DNA from: Lachnospiraceae bacterium
GTDB lineage: Bacteria > Bacillota > Clostridia > Lachnospirales > Lachnospiraceae
Length of the DNA stretch: 13,910 nucleotides
Direction: 5' to 3'
NCBI GenBank assembly: GCA_900753305.1
Contig: CAADYR010000128.1
Span: 1-13,910, forward strand
The stretch's first letter is position 1, and the number at the start of each line of letters is the position of its first letter. Positions 1 through 6,773 of this stretch are shown one piece after another. The notes under the pieces are model-generated. The model was given only the letters and a program-made list of their open reading frames with translations, ran no database searches and was not told the origin of the DNA. The translations under genes and the position numbers were made by a program.

Positions 1-44
1 AGAGCACAGGTGGCAAGCCTGTTGCGGATACAGATATGGAATAA
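1..44 (+). CDS. C-terminal end of an unidentified protein (partial)
   Basis: Frame 3 reads through the left edge as ...STGGKPVADTDME and stops at TAA 42-44. The stop codon lies at the outer edge of a strong terminator hairpin, as expected for the end of a real transcription unit. Only 13 complete residues are visible, ending in an acidic tail, so no family can be assigned. That it is coding is inferred from the terminator position and the open frame. Confidence 0.45.
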   Translation, partial: STGGKPVADTDME

Positions 45-96
45 AAGAAAAAGATTATGCGGTGTGAAAACAATTGCAGCATAATCTTTTTCTTTT
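43..96. terminator. Bidirectional rho-independent terminator
   Basis: AAAAGAAAAAGATTATGC at 43-60 is perfectly complementary to 79-96, giving an 18-bp stem with an 18-nt loop. A T-rich run follows on the plus strand (84-98), and the A-rich left arm gives a T-run on the minus strand. It lies between two converging genes (upstream partial CDS on +, DUF975 gene on -) and can serve both. Confidence 0.85.
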
Positions 97-103
97 TATA
101 GTT

Positions 104-835
104 CTAAATTTGTTTATTTCTGCATGCCATCAGGTCAAGATAGAAGTTCGTACTGGTCATATTCATATATGGAATGATCCATAACAGACCGATACCACAT
201 GTGAGGATACCAATAAACATCCATGGAATGAAACTGAGATCTAACAGGAAGTAGCGCATTTTGTTACCCTTCATGACTTCAATACTCTTCTTGAGAATGT
301 CCTTTACTGTGTAATTCGGGAAGTCCAGCATCATATAGAATACAGGGGTAAAAGCCAGTGTGATCACAACATAGACCATCATACATAACAGGGTAACACT
401 GTACATCATTGCAATTTCATCATAATCAGTTAAAGAAGTAAGGGGGTACTTCCAGATCAGAATATCGGAAGGCAGCATACATACAGCATTGATGATCGCC
501 AGTACAAATTCGATTTTGATCGCTTTATCCGGACTATGCTTAAAACAGTAGAAAATATCTCCTACACTGCACTGCATCCCACAGGCTGCTTTTAGATAGA
601 GAAAACTGACTCCGGCCTGCAGGATTCCTGCGATCAGTTGAACGATGAAGGTTAAGATATAATAAAGAATATTGCTTAATGTGTCTGTGCCGGGTATCAT
701 CATAGATAGAATACCGGTAGCAAAAAGCACCAGAAGTTCCTGAAGTATCAGGGCACCGATCATGGTACCGTATTTACCCTGCAACTGCACTTTTGCAAGA
801 CGTTTTAGTTCTCGAAATGGTTTATAATTTGGCAT
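104..835 (-). CDS. DUF975 family multi-pass membrane protein
   Basis: A 243-residue integral membrane protein of unknown biochemical role. The N-terminus (M-P-N-Y-K-P-F-R-E-L-K-R-L-A-K-V-Q-L-Q-G) is the short basic, cytosolic-looking start typical of DUF975 proteins: a conserved Leu/Lys amphipathic stretch, then GxYGTMIGALIL leading into the first membrane segment. Hydrophobic segments lie at about residues 22-45, 52-85, 108-125, 143-170 and 195-225. The start is ATG 833-835 (minus strand), with AGGAG at 842-846 six bases upstream, a good ribosome binding site. It is divergent from tex across about 150 bp and converges on the upstream gene. Nothing nearby suggests a pathway. Family assignment is from memory of the N-terminal pattern; function unknown. 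Confidence 0.8.
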   Translation of the reverse strand: MPNYKPFRELKRLAKVQLQGKYGTMIGALILQELLVLFATGILSMMIPGTDTLSNILYYILTFIVQLIAGILQAGVSFLYLKAACGMQCSVGDIFYCFKHSPDKAIKIEFVLAIINAVCMLPSDILIWKYPLTSLTDYDEIAMMYSVTLLCMMVYVVITLAFTPVFYMMLDFPNYTVKDILKKSIEVMKGNKMRYFLLDLSFIPWMFIGILTCGIGLLWIIPYMNMTSTNFYLDLMACRNKQI

Positions 836-874
836 AATGATCTCCTACTTTCATATTTATGAACAATAATTATT

Positions 875-903
875 ATGTTATCACTTTTTTACGGATAAAA
901 CAA
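875..903 (-). promoter_or_regulatory. Weak candidate promoter for the DUF975 gene
   Basis: On the minus strand, TTGTTT (complement of 898-903) is followed after 17 bp by TAACAT (complement of 875-880), about 40 bp before the start codon. Match to consensus is only partial (4/6 at -10), so this is a suggestion; the region is AT-rich and other placements are possible. Confidence 0.3.
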
Positions 904-910
904 TTCTTTC

Positions 911-939
911 TTGAATGCCTTTGCAGGATTGGGTATAAT
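911..939 (+). promoter_or_regulatory. Sigma-A type promoter of tex
   Basis: TTGAAT at 911-916 and a perfect TATAAT at 934-939 are separated by 17 bp. The predicted transcription start is near 946, about 40 nt before the tex start codon. It lies inside the divergent intergenic region. Confidence 0.7.
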
Positions 940-943
940 AGAA

Positions 944-961
944 TTACTGTTTGCACAGTAA
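944..961 (+). promoter_or_regulatory. Perfect 7-bp palindrome at the predicted tex transcription start
   Basis: TTACTGT (944-950), a 4-base spacer TTGC, then ACAGTAA (955-961). It covers the expected +1 to +16 region of the tex transcript. As DNA it could be an operator for a dimeric repressor; as RNA it could form a small 5' hairpin. The repeat is seen directly; either function is inference. Confidence 0.4.
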
Positions 962-985
962 CATAATATGAAGGGCAGGAACATA

Positions 986-3322
986 ATGGATATCATACTT
1001 AAACTGAAAGATGAATTAAATGTTGAAAAATGGCAGGTAGAAGCTGCTGTGAAATTAATAGATGAGGGCAATACGATTCCTTTTATTTCACGATACCGTA
1101 AGGAAGCGACAGGGTCACTGAATGACGAAGTGCTCAGAAATCTTTACGAGAGACTGACATATCTGCGTAATCTGGAAGACAAGAAGCAGCAGGTACTTGG
1201 AAGCATCGAAGAACAGGGCATGCTTACCGATGAATTAAAGGAGAAGATTCTGGCAGCAGAGACAATGGTAGTGGTAGAAGACCTCTATCGCCCTTACAGA
1301 CCAAAACGTAAGACCAGAGCAAGTGTTGCAAAGGAGAAGGGACTGGATGGTCTGGCACAGACCATTCTGGCACAGGAGACAACCAGACCTCTGATCGAAG
1401 AAGCCGAGAACTATGTCAGTGAGGAAAAAGAAGTTAAGAATGTGAAGGAAGCCATTCAGGGGGCACTTGACATTATTGCAGAGTCTGTTTCTGATAATGC
1501 AGATTACAGAGCCTATATCCGTGAAGCAACCTATAATGAGGGCAAGATCACCAGTCAGGCAAAGGATGAGAAGGCACAGAGCGTATATGAAATGTATTAT
1601 GATTTCGAAGAGCCTGTAAATAAAGTTGCAGGACACAGAGTTCTGGCATTGAACCGTGGTGAGAATGAGAAGATTCTGACGGTGAAGATCGTAGCACCGG
1701 AAGAGCAGATCATCCGCTATCTGGAGAAGAAGGTCATTACATCAGATAATGAGAATACGACACCGGCATTACAGCAGGCAATTGCAGACAGCTATAACAG
1801 ACTGATCGCTCCGGCAATCGAGCGTGATATCAGAAATGAACTGACAGAAAAGGCAGAGGACGGTGCGATCACTGTATTTGGCAAGAATCTGGAACAGCTT
1901 CTGATGCAGCCTCCAATTGCAGGCAAGGTAGTACTTGGATGGGACCCTGCATTCAGAACAGGCTGTAAGCTGGCAGTTGTAGATGCTACAGGAAAAGTAC
2001 TGGATACCAAGGTCATTTATCCTACAGCACCTCAGAACAAGGTAGAGGAGTCCAAGGCAGAATTAAAGAAGATCATTAAGAAATACAATGTGAATCTGAT
2101 TTCTGTAGGAAATGGTACAGCTTCCAGAGAATCAGAACAGGTGATCGTAGAATTGTTAAAAGAACTGGATACACCGGTTCAGTATGTCATTGTTAATGAA
2201 GCGGGAGCTTCTGTATATTCAGCAAGTAAGCTTGCAACAGAAGAGTTCCCCAACTTTGATGTGGGACAGAGAAGCGCAGCTTCTATCGCCAGAAGATTAC
2301 AGGACCCGCTGGCAGAGCTCGTTAAGATCGATCCCAAGTCCATCGGTGTTGGACAGTATCAGCATGACATGAACCAGAAGAAGCTGGGTGAAGCGTTACA
2401 TGGCGTTGTAGAAGATTCCGTTAATAAAGTCGGCGTTGACTTAAATACGGCTTCTGCACCTTTGTTAGAGTACATTTCCGGTATCAGCAAGGCAATTGCG
2501 AAAAATATCGTAGATTACAGAGAGACAAACGGCAGATTTACCAACCGTAAACAGCTTCTTAAGGTAGCAAAGTTAGGACCCAAGGCATTTGAACAGTGTG
2601 CAGGTTTCATGCGTATCACAGATGGCGATAACCCTCTGGATGCAACCAGCGTACATCCGGAATCCTATGGTGCAGCGCAACAGCTTCTGGAGAAACTGGG
2701 ACTTTCCATGGATGATCTCAAGGACATTCAGAAAAAGGCAGCAGCACAGAAGTCCAGGCCGGCACCTTCCAAGCCAAAGAATAAGAAGCCGGACAAGAAT
2801 AAAGTAGTGATCCGAAATACCAACACAGCCATGGGTAAAGCTCTGGCAGCAGCTATGGGCGGCGTATCCCTGCAGCAGGATAATGTAAAAGAAGCACCTG
2901 CACAGGTAACAGAAACTTCTTATACCAGTCTGGAACGCAGAGTTAAGGATAAGAAGAAAATGGCAGAAGAACTGGGTATTGGTGAGATTACTTTGACAGA
3001 TATTCTTAAGGAATTGGAGAAACCTGCCAGAGATCCGCGTGCAGATATGCCTGCACCGATCCTTCGAAGTGATGTACTGGATATGAAGGATCTCAAACCG
3101 GGCATGATCTTAAAGGGAACTGTCCGTAATGTTATTGACTTTGGTGTATTCGTAGACATCGGTGTACATCAGGATGGCCTGGTGCATATTTCACAGATCA
3201 CGGACAAGTATATCAAGCATCCATTAGAAGCAGTCAGTGTAGGAGATATTGTAAATGTAAAAGTTATGGATGTTGACTTGACAAAAAAGAGAATATCCCT
3301 TACTATGAGACTTGATAAATAA
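986..3322 (+). CDS. tex: Tex-family S1 RNA-binding protein
   Basis: A cytoplasmic nucleic-acid-binding protein of the Tex/Spt6-like family, linked in other bacteria to transcription and RNA metabolism. From ATG 986 it is 778 residues. Order of parts: N-terminal helical Tex domain (from MDIILKLKDELN, including the TIPFISRYRKEATGSL motif), a YqgF/RNase H-like domain at about 314-420 (VVLGWDPAFRTGCKLAVVD), helix-hairpin-helix region at about 480-560 (VDLNTASAPLLEYISGIS...VDYRE), a Lys/Pro-rich linker at about 583-640, and a C-terminal S1 domain at about 704-775 (GVHQDGLVHISQI). An upstream in-frame ATG at 968 lacks a ribosome binding site, whereas ATG 986 follows AGGGCAGGA (972-980) and gives the usual N-terminus. 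No separate terminator precedes the FMN riboswitch. Confidence 0.95.
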   Translation: MDIILKLKDELNVEKWQVEAAVKLIDEGNTIPFISRYRKEATGSLNDEVLRNLYERLTYLRNLEDKKQQVLGSIEEQGMLTDELKEKILAAETMVVVEDLYRPYRPKRKTRASVAKEKGLDGLAQTILAQETTRPLIEEAENYVSEEKEVKNVKEAIQGALDIIAESVSDNADYRAYIREATYNEGKITSQAKDEKAQSVYEMYYDFEEPVNKVAGHRVLALNRGENEKILTVKIVAPEEQIIRYLEKKVITSDNENTTPALQQAIADSYNRLIAPAIERDIRNELTEKAEDGAITVFGKNLEQLLMQPPIAGKVVLGWDPAFRTGCKLAVVDATGKVLDTKVIYPTAPQNKVEESKAELKKIIKKYNVNLISVGNGTASRESEQVIVELLKELDTPVQYVIVNEAGASVYSASKLATEEFPNFDVGQRSAASIARRLQDPLAELVKIDPKSIGVGQYQHDMNQKKLGEALHGVVEDSVNKVGVDLNTASAPLLEYISGISKAIAKNIVDYRETNGRFTNRKQLLKVAKLGPKAFEQCAGFMRITDGDNPLDATSVHPESYGAAQQLLEKLGLSMDDLKDIQKKAAAQKSRPAPSKPKNKKPDKNKVVIRNTNTAMGKALAAAMGGVSLQQDNVKEAPAQVTETSYTSLERRVKDKKKMAEELGIGEITLTDILKELEKPARDPRADMPAPILRSDVLDMKDLKPGMILKGTVRNVIDFGVFVDIGVHQDGLVHISQITDKYIKHPLEAVSVGDIVNVKVMDVDLTKKRISLTMRLDK
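3278..3306 (+). promoter_or_regulatory. Promoter for the FMN riboswitch-ribU unit, inside the 3' end of tex
   Basis: A perfect TTGACA at 3278-3283, a 17-bp spacer and TACTAT at 3301-3306. The predicted start is near 3313, about 20 nt before the riboswitch P1 stem, the distance expected for a dedicated leader promoter. It overlaps the last codons of tex. Confidence 0.65.
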
Positions 3323-3333
3323 AATATAAGGTT

Positions 3334-3449
3334 ATTCTTCGGGGTTGGGTGTGATTCCCTACCGGCGGTATAGTCCGCGACCCATGTTTATACATGGCTG
3401 ATATGGTGCGATTCCATAACCGACAGTACAGTCTGGATGAGAGAAGATA
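3334..3449 (+). ncRNA. FMN riboswitch (RFN element) aptamer
   Basis: All hallmarks of the RFN aptamer are readable in order: P1 5' strand TCTTC (3336-3340), then CGGGGTTGGGTGTGATTCCC, ACCGGCGGTA (3361-3370), AGTCCGCGACCC (3372-3383), a variable hairpin (CCATG...CATGG), CTGATATGGTGCGATTCCATAACCG across 3398-3422, CCGACAGTACAGTCTGGATGAGAG across 3420-3443, and P1 3' strand GAAGA (3443-3447). RFN elements bind flavin mononucleotide and, when followed by a terminator, stop transcription when FMN is plentiful. It lies directly upstream of a riboflavin transporter gene. Confidence 0.97.
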
Positions 3450-3483
3450 TTGGATAGTTTAGTTCATAGTGAAATGAATGGAT

Positions 3484-3524
3484 ACCCCGAATTGTATTGG
3501 ATGAGATACGATTCGGGGTTTTTT
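3484..3524 (+). terminator. Riboswitch-controlled rho-independent terminator
   Basis: CCCCGAATTGTAT (3485-3497) pairs with ATACGATTCGGGG (3506-3518), one G-U pair included, with an 8-nt loop and six T residues (3519-3524). This is the expression platform of the FMN riboswitch. Bases 3484-3491 (ACCCCGAA) can also pair with aptamer bases 3338-3345 (TTCGGGGT), an apparent antiterminator. It is also the first terminator downstream of tex. Confidence 0.93.
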
Positions 3525-3579
3525 AACTTCCATACCGAGAGGAGAATTTCCTTACAGAGAAAAGGAGATTAGAACAACA

Positions 3580-4347
3580 ATGAAACAATTTATCACGAAC
3601 ATTATGGAAAACGTAACTTTTGTAATGGAATTTCTGGGGCTGGTAGCAGCACTGGTCATTCTGGCAGTTATCGCAGAGAAGCTCATCAATAAGCATAACG
3701 GCAGTGAGGGTAAAATACTTACCACCAGAAAAGTCGCTATGGTCGGCATGTTCTCGGCGATTGCCGGTATCTTAATGATCCTGGAACTTCCAATGCCTTT
3801 TGCACCGTCTTTCTACAAGATAGATGCCAGTGAATTACCTGTACTGATATGTGGATTTGCATTTGGTCCGGTAGCCGGTGTCCTGACAGAGTTTGTGAAG
3901 ATTATCATTAAACTGTTCCTGAAGCCGACTTCTACTGCATTTGTAGGTGAGCTTGCCAACTTCTGCGTAGGCTGCTCCATGATACTTCCCGCAACGATCA
4001 TTTACCATGCAAGGAAGAAAAAGACAACAGCAGTGATCGGATGTACAGTAGGAACAATTGTAATGACAATTTTCGGAACACTTTTCAATGCAGTATATCT
4101 GCTGCCTACTTTTGCAGTTATGTTTGGTATGCCTCTTGATGCACTGATCGGTATGGGAACAGCACTCAATGCGAATGTGACGGATGTATTTACTTTCGTA
4201 GCCTTCTGTGTAGCACCTCTGAATCTGATCAAAGGAGCAGCGGTATCTGTCCTTACATTTGTATTGTACAAGCCGTTAAGCCCAATCTTAAAGACCTCAT
4301 GGGAAGCAGTAAGTCCAGCACGTAAGGCTTCTTCACAGAACATTTAG
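3580..4347 (+). CDS. ribU: Riboflavin ECF transporter substrate-binding subunit
   Basis: The membrane S component that captures riboflavin and works with the shared ECF module (EcfA, EcfA', EcfT; none encoded here). It is 255 residues with about six hydrophobic segments. The RibU-like core begins near residue 50 with RKVAMVGMFSAIAGILMILE, followed by KIDASELPVLICGFAFGPVAGVLTEFVKIIIKLFL, a stretch typical of RibU. An extra hydrophobic segment (about residues 12-34) and a charged linker precede it, making the protein longer than the roughly 190-200 residues usual for the family. The ATG at 3580 has AAAGGAG at 3561-3567, a rather long 12-nt spacing. Control by the FMN riboswitch immediately upstream strongly supports riboflavin as substrate. 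A terminator follows, so it is a single-gene unit. Confidence 0.92.
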   Translation: MKQFITNIMENVTFVMEFLGLVAALVILAVIAEKLINKHNGSEGKILTTRKVAMVGMFSAIAGILMILELPMPFAPSFYKIDASELPVLICGFAFGPVAGVLTEFVKIIIKLFLKPTSTAFVGELANFCVGCSMILPATIIYHARKKKTTAVIGCTVGTIVMTIFGTLFNAVYLLPTFAVMFGMPLDALIGMGTALNANVTDVFTFVAFCVAPLNLIKGAAVSVLTFVLYKPLSPILKTSWEAVSPARKASSQNI

Positions 4348-4368
4348 AAAATATGATATTCAGTAAGG

Positions 4369-4405
4369 AAAAGGTGAACCTTTTAAACAGGGTTCATCTT
4401 TTTTT
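4369..4405 (+). terminator. Rho-independent terminator after ribU
   Basis: AAAAGGTGAACC (4369-4380) pairs with GGTTCATCTTTT (4391-4402), including one G-U pair, around a loop of about 10 nt. The 3' arm runs into the T-tract 4399-4405. Confidence 0.88.
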
Positions 4406-4463
4406 ATTTTTCTGAAGAAAAAATAAACTATATTTCGTTATAGTGTATGGATGGTTATAAATG

Positions 4464-4490
4464 TTTAAGTTTCTTTAAGCTTTCCTTAAA
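4464..4490 (+). promoter_or_regulatory. Phased direct repeats upstream of the ABC operon (putative response-regulator operator)
   Basis: TTTAAG (4464-4469), TTTAAG (4474-4479) and CTTAAA (4485-4490) recur at 10- and 11-bp steps, one DNA turn each, ending just upstream of the likely -35 region. This pattern is typical of tandem OmpR/PhoB-family binding sites; the assignment is inference. A separate 6-bp inverted repeat, ACTATA (4427-4432) and TATAGT (4439-4444), lies further upstream. Confidence 0.4.
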
Positions 4491-4502
4491 ATTGTTACGA
4501 AA

Positions 4503-4533
4503 TTAACACAATTAGGAAATGCTGTGCTATGAT
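4503..4533 (+). promoter_or_regulatory. Promoter of the MacAB-like operon
   Basis: TATGAT at 4528-4533 is preceded by TG (4525-4526), an extended -10. The best -35 candidate, TTAACA at 4503-4508, is 19 bp away, longer than ideal. An extended -10 with a weak -35 next to operator-like repeats suggests an activator-dependent promoter. Confidence 0.5.
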
Positions 4534-4558
4534 AACACTCAGAAAAGAGGGAGGGTAT

Positions 4559-5281
4559 ATGGATAAAGTATTAATCGAAATCAAAGACATGCATAAAATT
4601 TATAATCCGGGTGAGAATGAAGTACGCGCTTTGGATGGTGTAAATCTGACCATCTGTGAGAATGAATTTGTAGCCATTATCGGACATTCTGGTTCCGGCA
4701 AGTCTACATTGATGAACATGCTGGGCTGTCTGGATATACCGACCAGTGGAACTTACAGACTACATGATATTGATGTATCAGATATGGACGATGATGAATT
4801 GTCTGATGTACGAAACAGAGAAATCGGATTTATCTTTCAGGGATTTAATCTGATCCAGAATCTGACAGCGTTGGAAAATGTAGAGCTGCCACTTGTATAC
4901 AGAGGTGTAGGTAAGAAGGAACGCAGAGAATTATCCCTGAAATCTCTGGATAAAGTGGGACTTTCTGGCAGACTTGACCACAAGCCCGCACAGATGTCTG
5001 GTGGACAGCAGCAGAGAGTAGCAATTGCCAGAGCGATCGCACAGGCACCGCCCATTATACTGGCAGATGAACCAACGGGTAATCTGGATTCCCATTCGAC
5101 GGGTGAGATCATGCAGATATTGAGAGAGTTACACAGAGAGGGCAGAACCGTTATATTGATCACGCATGATAATGAAATTGCACAACAGGCAGATCGTGTC
5201 ATACGTATCAATGATGGAAAAGTAGTAGAAGATACGAACAGATTGAAGCAAAATGAGGAGGAGAGACATGAAGAAGCGTAA
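4559..5281 (+). CDS. MacB/LolD-type ABC transporter ATPase
   Basis: The cytoplasmic ATP-hydrolysing subunit of a MacAB-like export or mechanotransmission ABC system. From ATG 4559 it has 240 residues, standard for the family. Visible motifs: Walker A GHSGSGKST (42-50), Q-loop FQG around Q94, signature MSGGQQQR (146-153), Walker B IILADEP (166-172) with catalytic Glu 171, D-loop NLDS (175-178) and H-loop His 203. The upstream in-frame ATG at 4529 overlaps the -10 element and is unlikely to be used; ATG 4559 follows GGGAGGG (4549-4555). It overlaps the adaptor gene by 14 bp, and the permease follows, so all three form one operon. The substrate cannot be read from the sequence; peptides, bacteriocins or drugs are typical for relatives. 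Confidence 0.95.
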   Translation: MDKVLIEIKDMHKIYNPGENEVRALDGVNLTICENEFVAIIGHSGSGKSTLMNMLGCLDIPTSGTYRLHDIDVSDMDDDELSDVRNREIGFIFQGFNLIQNLTALENVELPLVYRGVGKKERRELSLKSLDKVGLSGRLDHKPAQMSGGQQQRVAIARAIAQAPPIILADEPTGNLDSHSTGEIMQILRELHREGRTVILITHDNEIAQQADRVIRINDGKVVEDTNRLKQNEEERHEEA

Positions 5282-6752
5282 AAAGAAAGTAATCAAGATA
5301 GTAGCAGGAGTTCTTGTAGTAGTGATAATTGCAGGAATTTTCATTGGCAGTCGCAATCAGGGAACAACAGCAATTCCGGTTTATACACAACAGGCATTCA
5401 CAGGAGAAATCAGTTCAGAACTGGATACCAGTGGTACAGTAAAAGCGGAGAACACGATTACATATTTTGCACCGACTGGCACGAAAATAGCAGGTGTTCA
5501 GGTACAGGCAGGAGATGTTGTAAAAAAGGGTGACATGATGGTCTGCTTTGATGAGGAAGCACTTGCATATGCTCAGAAACAGAGCGAATTGGAGCAGAGA
5601 ATCAGTGCAACAGATTATTCTGCCACTGTACAGACCAATCAGGAACAGCAGGCGAAACTGGCACAGGCACAGTCAGATATTGCATCATTGGAAATACAGA
5701 AGGAGAATTACGAGAAATATATAGATGATCTGACCAACGGAATCACTGATGTAACAGCGCTGCGTAAAGCAGATTTGTATGCAGACATTTACTCTGTAGA
5801 GAAAGAAATCAACAACTATGATCTTGCTATGCAGACTCCTACAGAAGATACGGATATGGATGCTTTGCTTCGCAAGAAAACAGAAAAGACAAATGAACTC
5901 AATAAATTACAGAACGAATTAAGCATGCTCTCTGATTATAAGACATCTTATGGCTGGGAAGATTTACTGACTCAGGCAAAGAAGGATCTGGCAGATGTAG
6001 AGACTAAGTTGCAGGAAGCCAAGGCTGATAAATCCAGTGCAGAAGCATCTATTGTAAATGATGGTAAGATCGCAAGTTCACAGTTATCGCAGGAAAAGAC
6101 AAAATTAACAGTGCAGGATGCACAGAACAAATATCAGGAAGCACTCAATGGCATTGTTGCAGATTATGATGGTGTCGTAACAGATCTGTCCGCAACACAG
6201 GGGGCTACTGTACAGGAAGGTACACAGCTTCTGGTACTGGAAAGTTATGATGAGATCTGTGTGGAATTCCAGGCTTCCAAATATGATCTGGAGAATCTGG
6301 CAATCGGACAGAAAGCTGTGATAGACATTTCAGGTAAGGAGTATGAAGGAACCGTGACCAAGATCAATAAGATGGCAACGCCTAATTCTTCCGGCGTTCC
6401 AATGGTAGCAGCCAGAGTACATATTGACAATCCGGACAGTAATGTATATCTGGGGATTGAAGCCAGACTTAAGATCACAACAGCACAGAGACAGGATGCT
6501 CTGTTAGTACCTGTAGAAGCAGTGAATATTGATAATGACGGAAACTTCTGTTATATCATTGAGAATGGTGCATTAGTAAAGAAATATATAACCACAGGAA
6601 TTTCCTCTTCTGACTATATTGAAGTAACAGATGGACTTTCAGAGAAAGAAGAAGTAGTTACGTCTGCTGTTATGGACATGGATATGGAAGAAGGTATGGA
6701 AGTGACACCTATGTCAGAAACAGAAACCAATATGATGGATATTGCACAGTAG
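5268..6752 (+). CDS. Membrane-fusion (MacA/HlyD-like) adaptor subunit
   Basis: The extracytoplasmic adaptor of the ABC system, anchored by an N-terminal signal-anchor helix (basic KKRKKK, then hydrophobic residues about 8-26). From ATG 5268 it has 494 residues. A barrel-sandwich (lipoyl-like) domain is split into halves at about 55-100 (TGTKIAGVQVQAGDVVKKGD) and 295-325 (ADYDGVVTDLSATQGATVQEG), flanking a long coiled coil at about 105-290. A beta-barrel domain (about 330-405) and a membrane-proximal domain (about 410-470) follow. The last 25 or so residues are acidic and Met-rich. An in-frame ATG at 5253 is possible but ATG 5268 has AGGAGG (5256-5261) at ideal spacing. It overlaps the ATPase gene by 14 bp. 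In a Gram-positive cell with no outer membrane it probably forms a ring over the permease at the cell surface. Confidence 0.92.
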   Translation: MKKRKKKVIKIVAGVLVVVIIAGIFIGSRNQGTTAIPVYTQQAFTGEISSELDTSGTVKAENTITYFAPTGTKIAGVQVQAGDVVKKGDMMVCFDEEALAYAQKQSELEQRISATDYSATVQTNQEQQAKLAQAQSDIASLEIQKENYEKYIDDLTNGITDVTALRKADLYADIYSVEKEINNYDLAMQTPTEDTDMDALLRKKTEKTNELNKLQNELSMLSDYKTSYGWEDLLTQAKKDLADVETKLQEAKADKSSAEASIVNDGKIASSQLSQEKTKLTVQDAQNKYQEALNGIVADYDGVVTDLSATQGATVQEGTQLLVLESYDEICVEFQASKYDLENLAIGQKAVIDISGKEYEGTVTKINKMATPNSSGVPMVAARVHIDNPDSNVYLGIEARLKITTAQRQDALLVPVEAVNIDNDGNFCYIIENGALVKKYITTGISSSDYIEVTDGLSEKEEVVTSAVMDMDMEEGMEVTPMSETETNMMDIAQ

Positions 6753-6773
6753 TTTCAGTAGGGAGGACCAAAA

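Noticed and set aside
968..985. ATG 968 as the tex start
   Set aside because: No ribosome binding site precedes it, while ATG 986 has AGGGCAGGA at good spacing and yields the usual Tex N-terminus.
1235..1636. A 133-codon minus-strand frame
   Set aside because: Antisense to tex; hydrophobic and Cys-rich in the manner of reverse-complement reading, with no supporting signal.
4837..5211. A 124-codon minus-strand frame
   Set aside because: Antisense to the ABC ATPase, whose Walker, signature and H-loop motifs fix the coding strand; no ribosome binding site or family resemblance.
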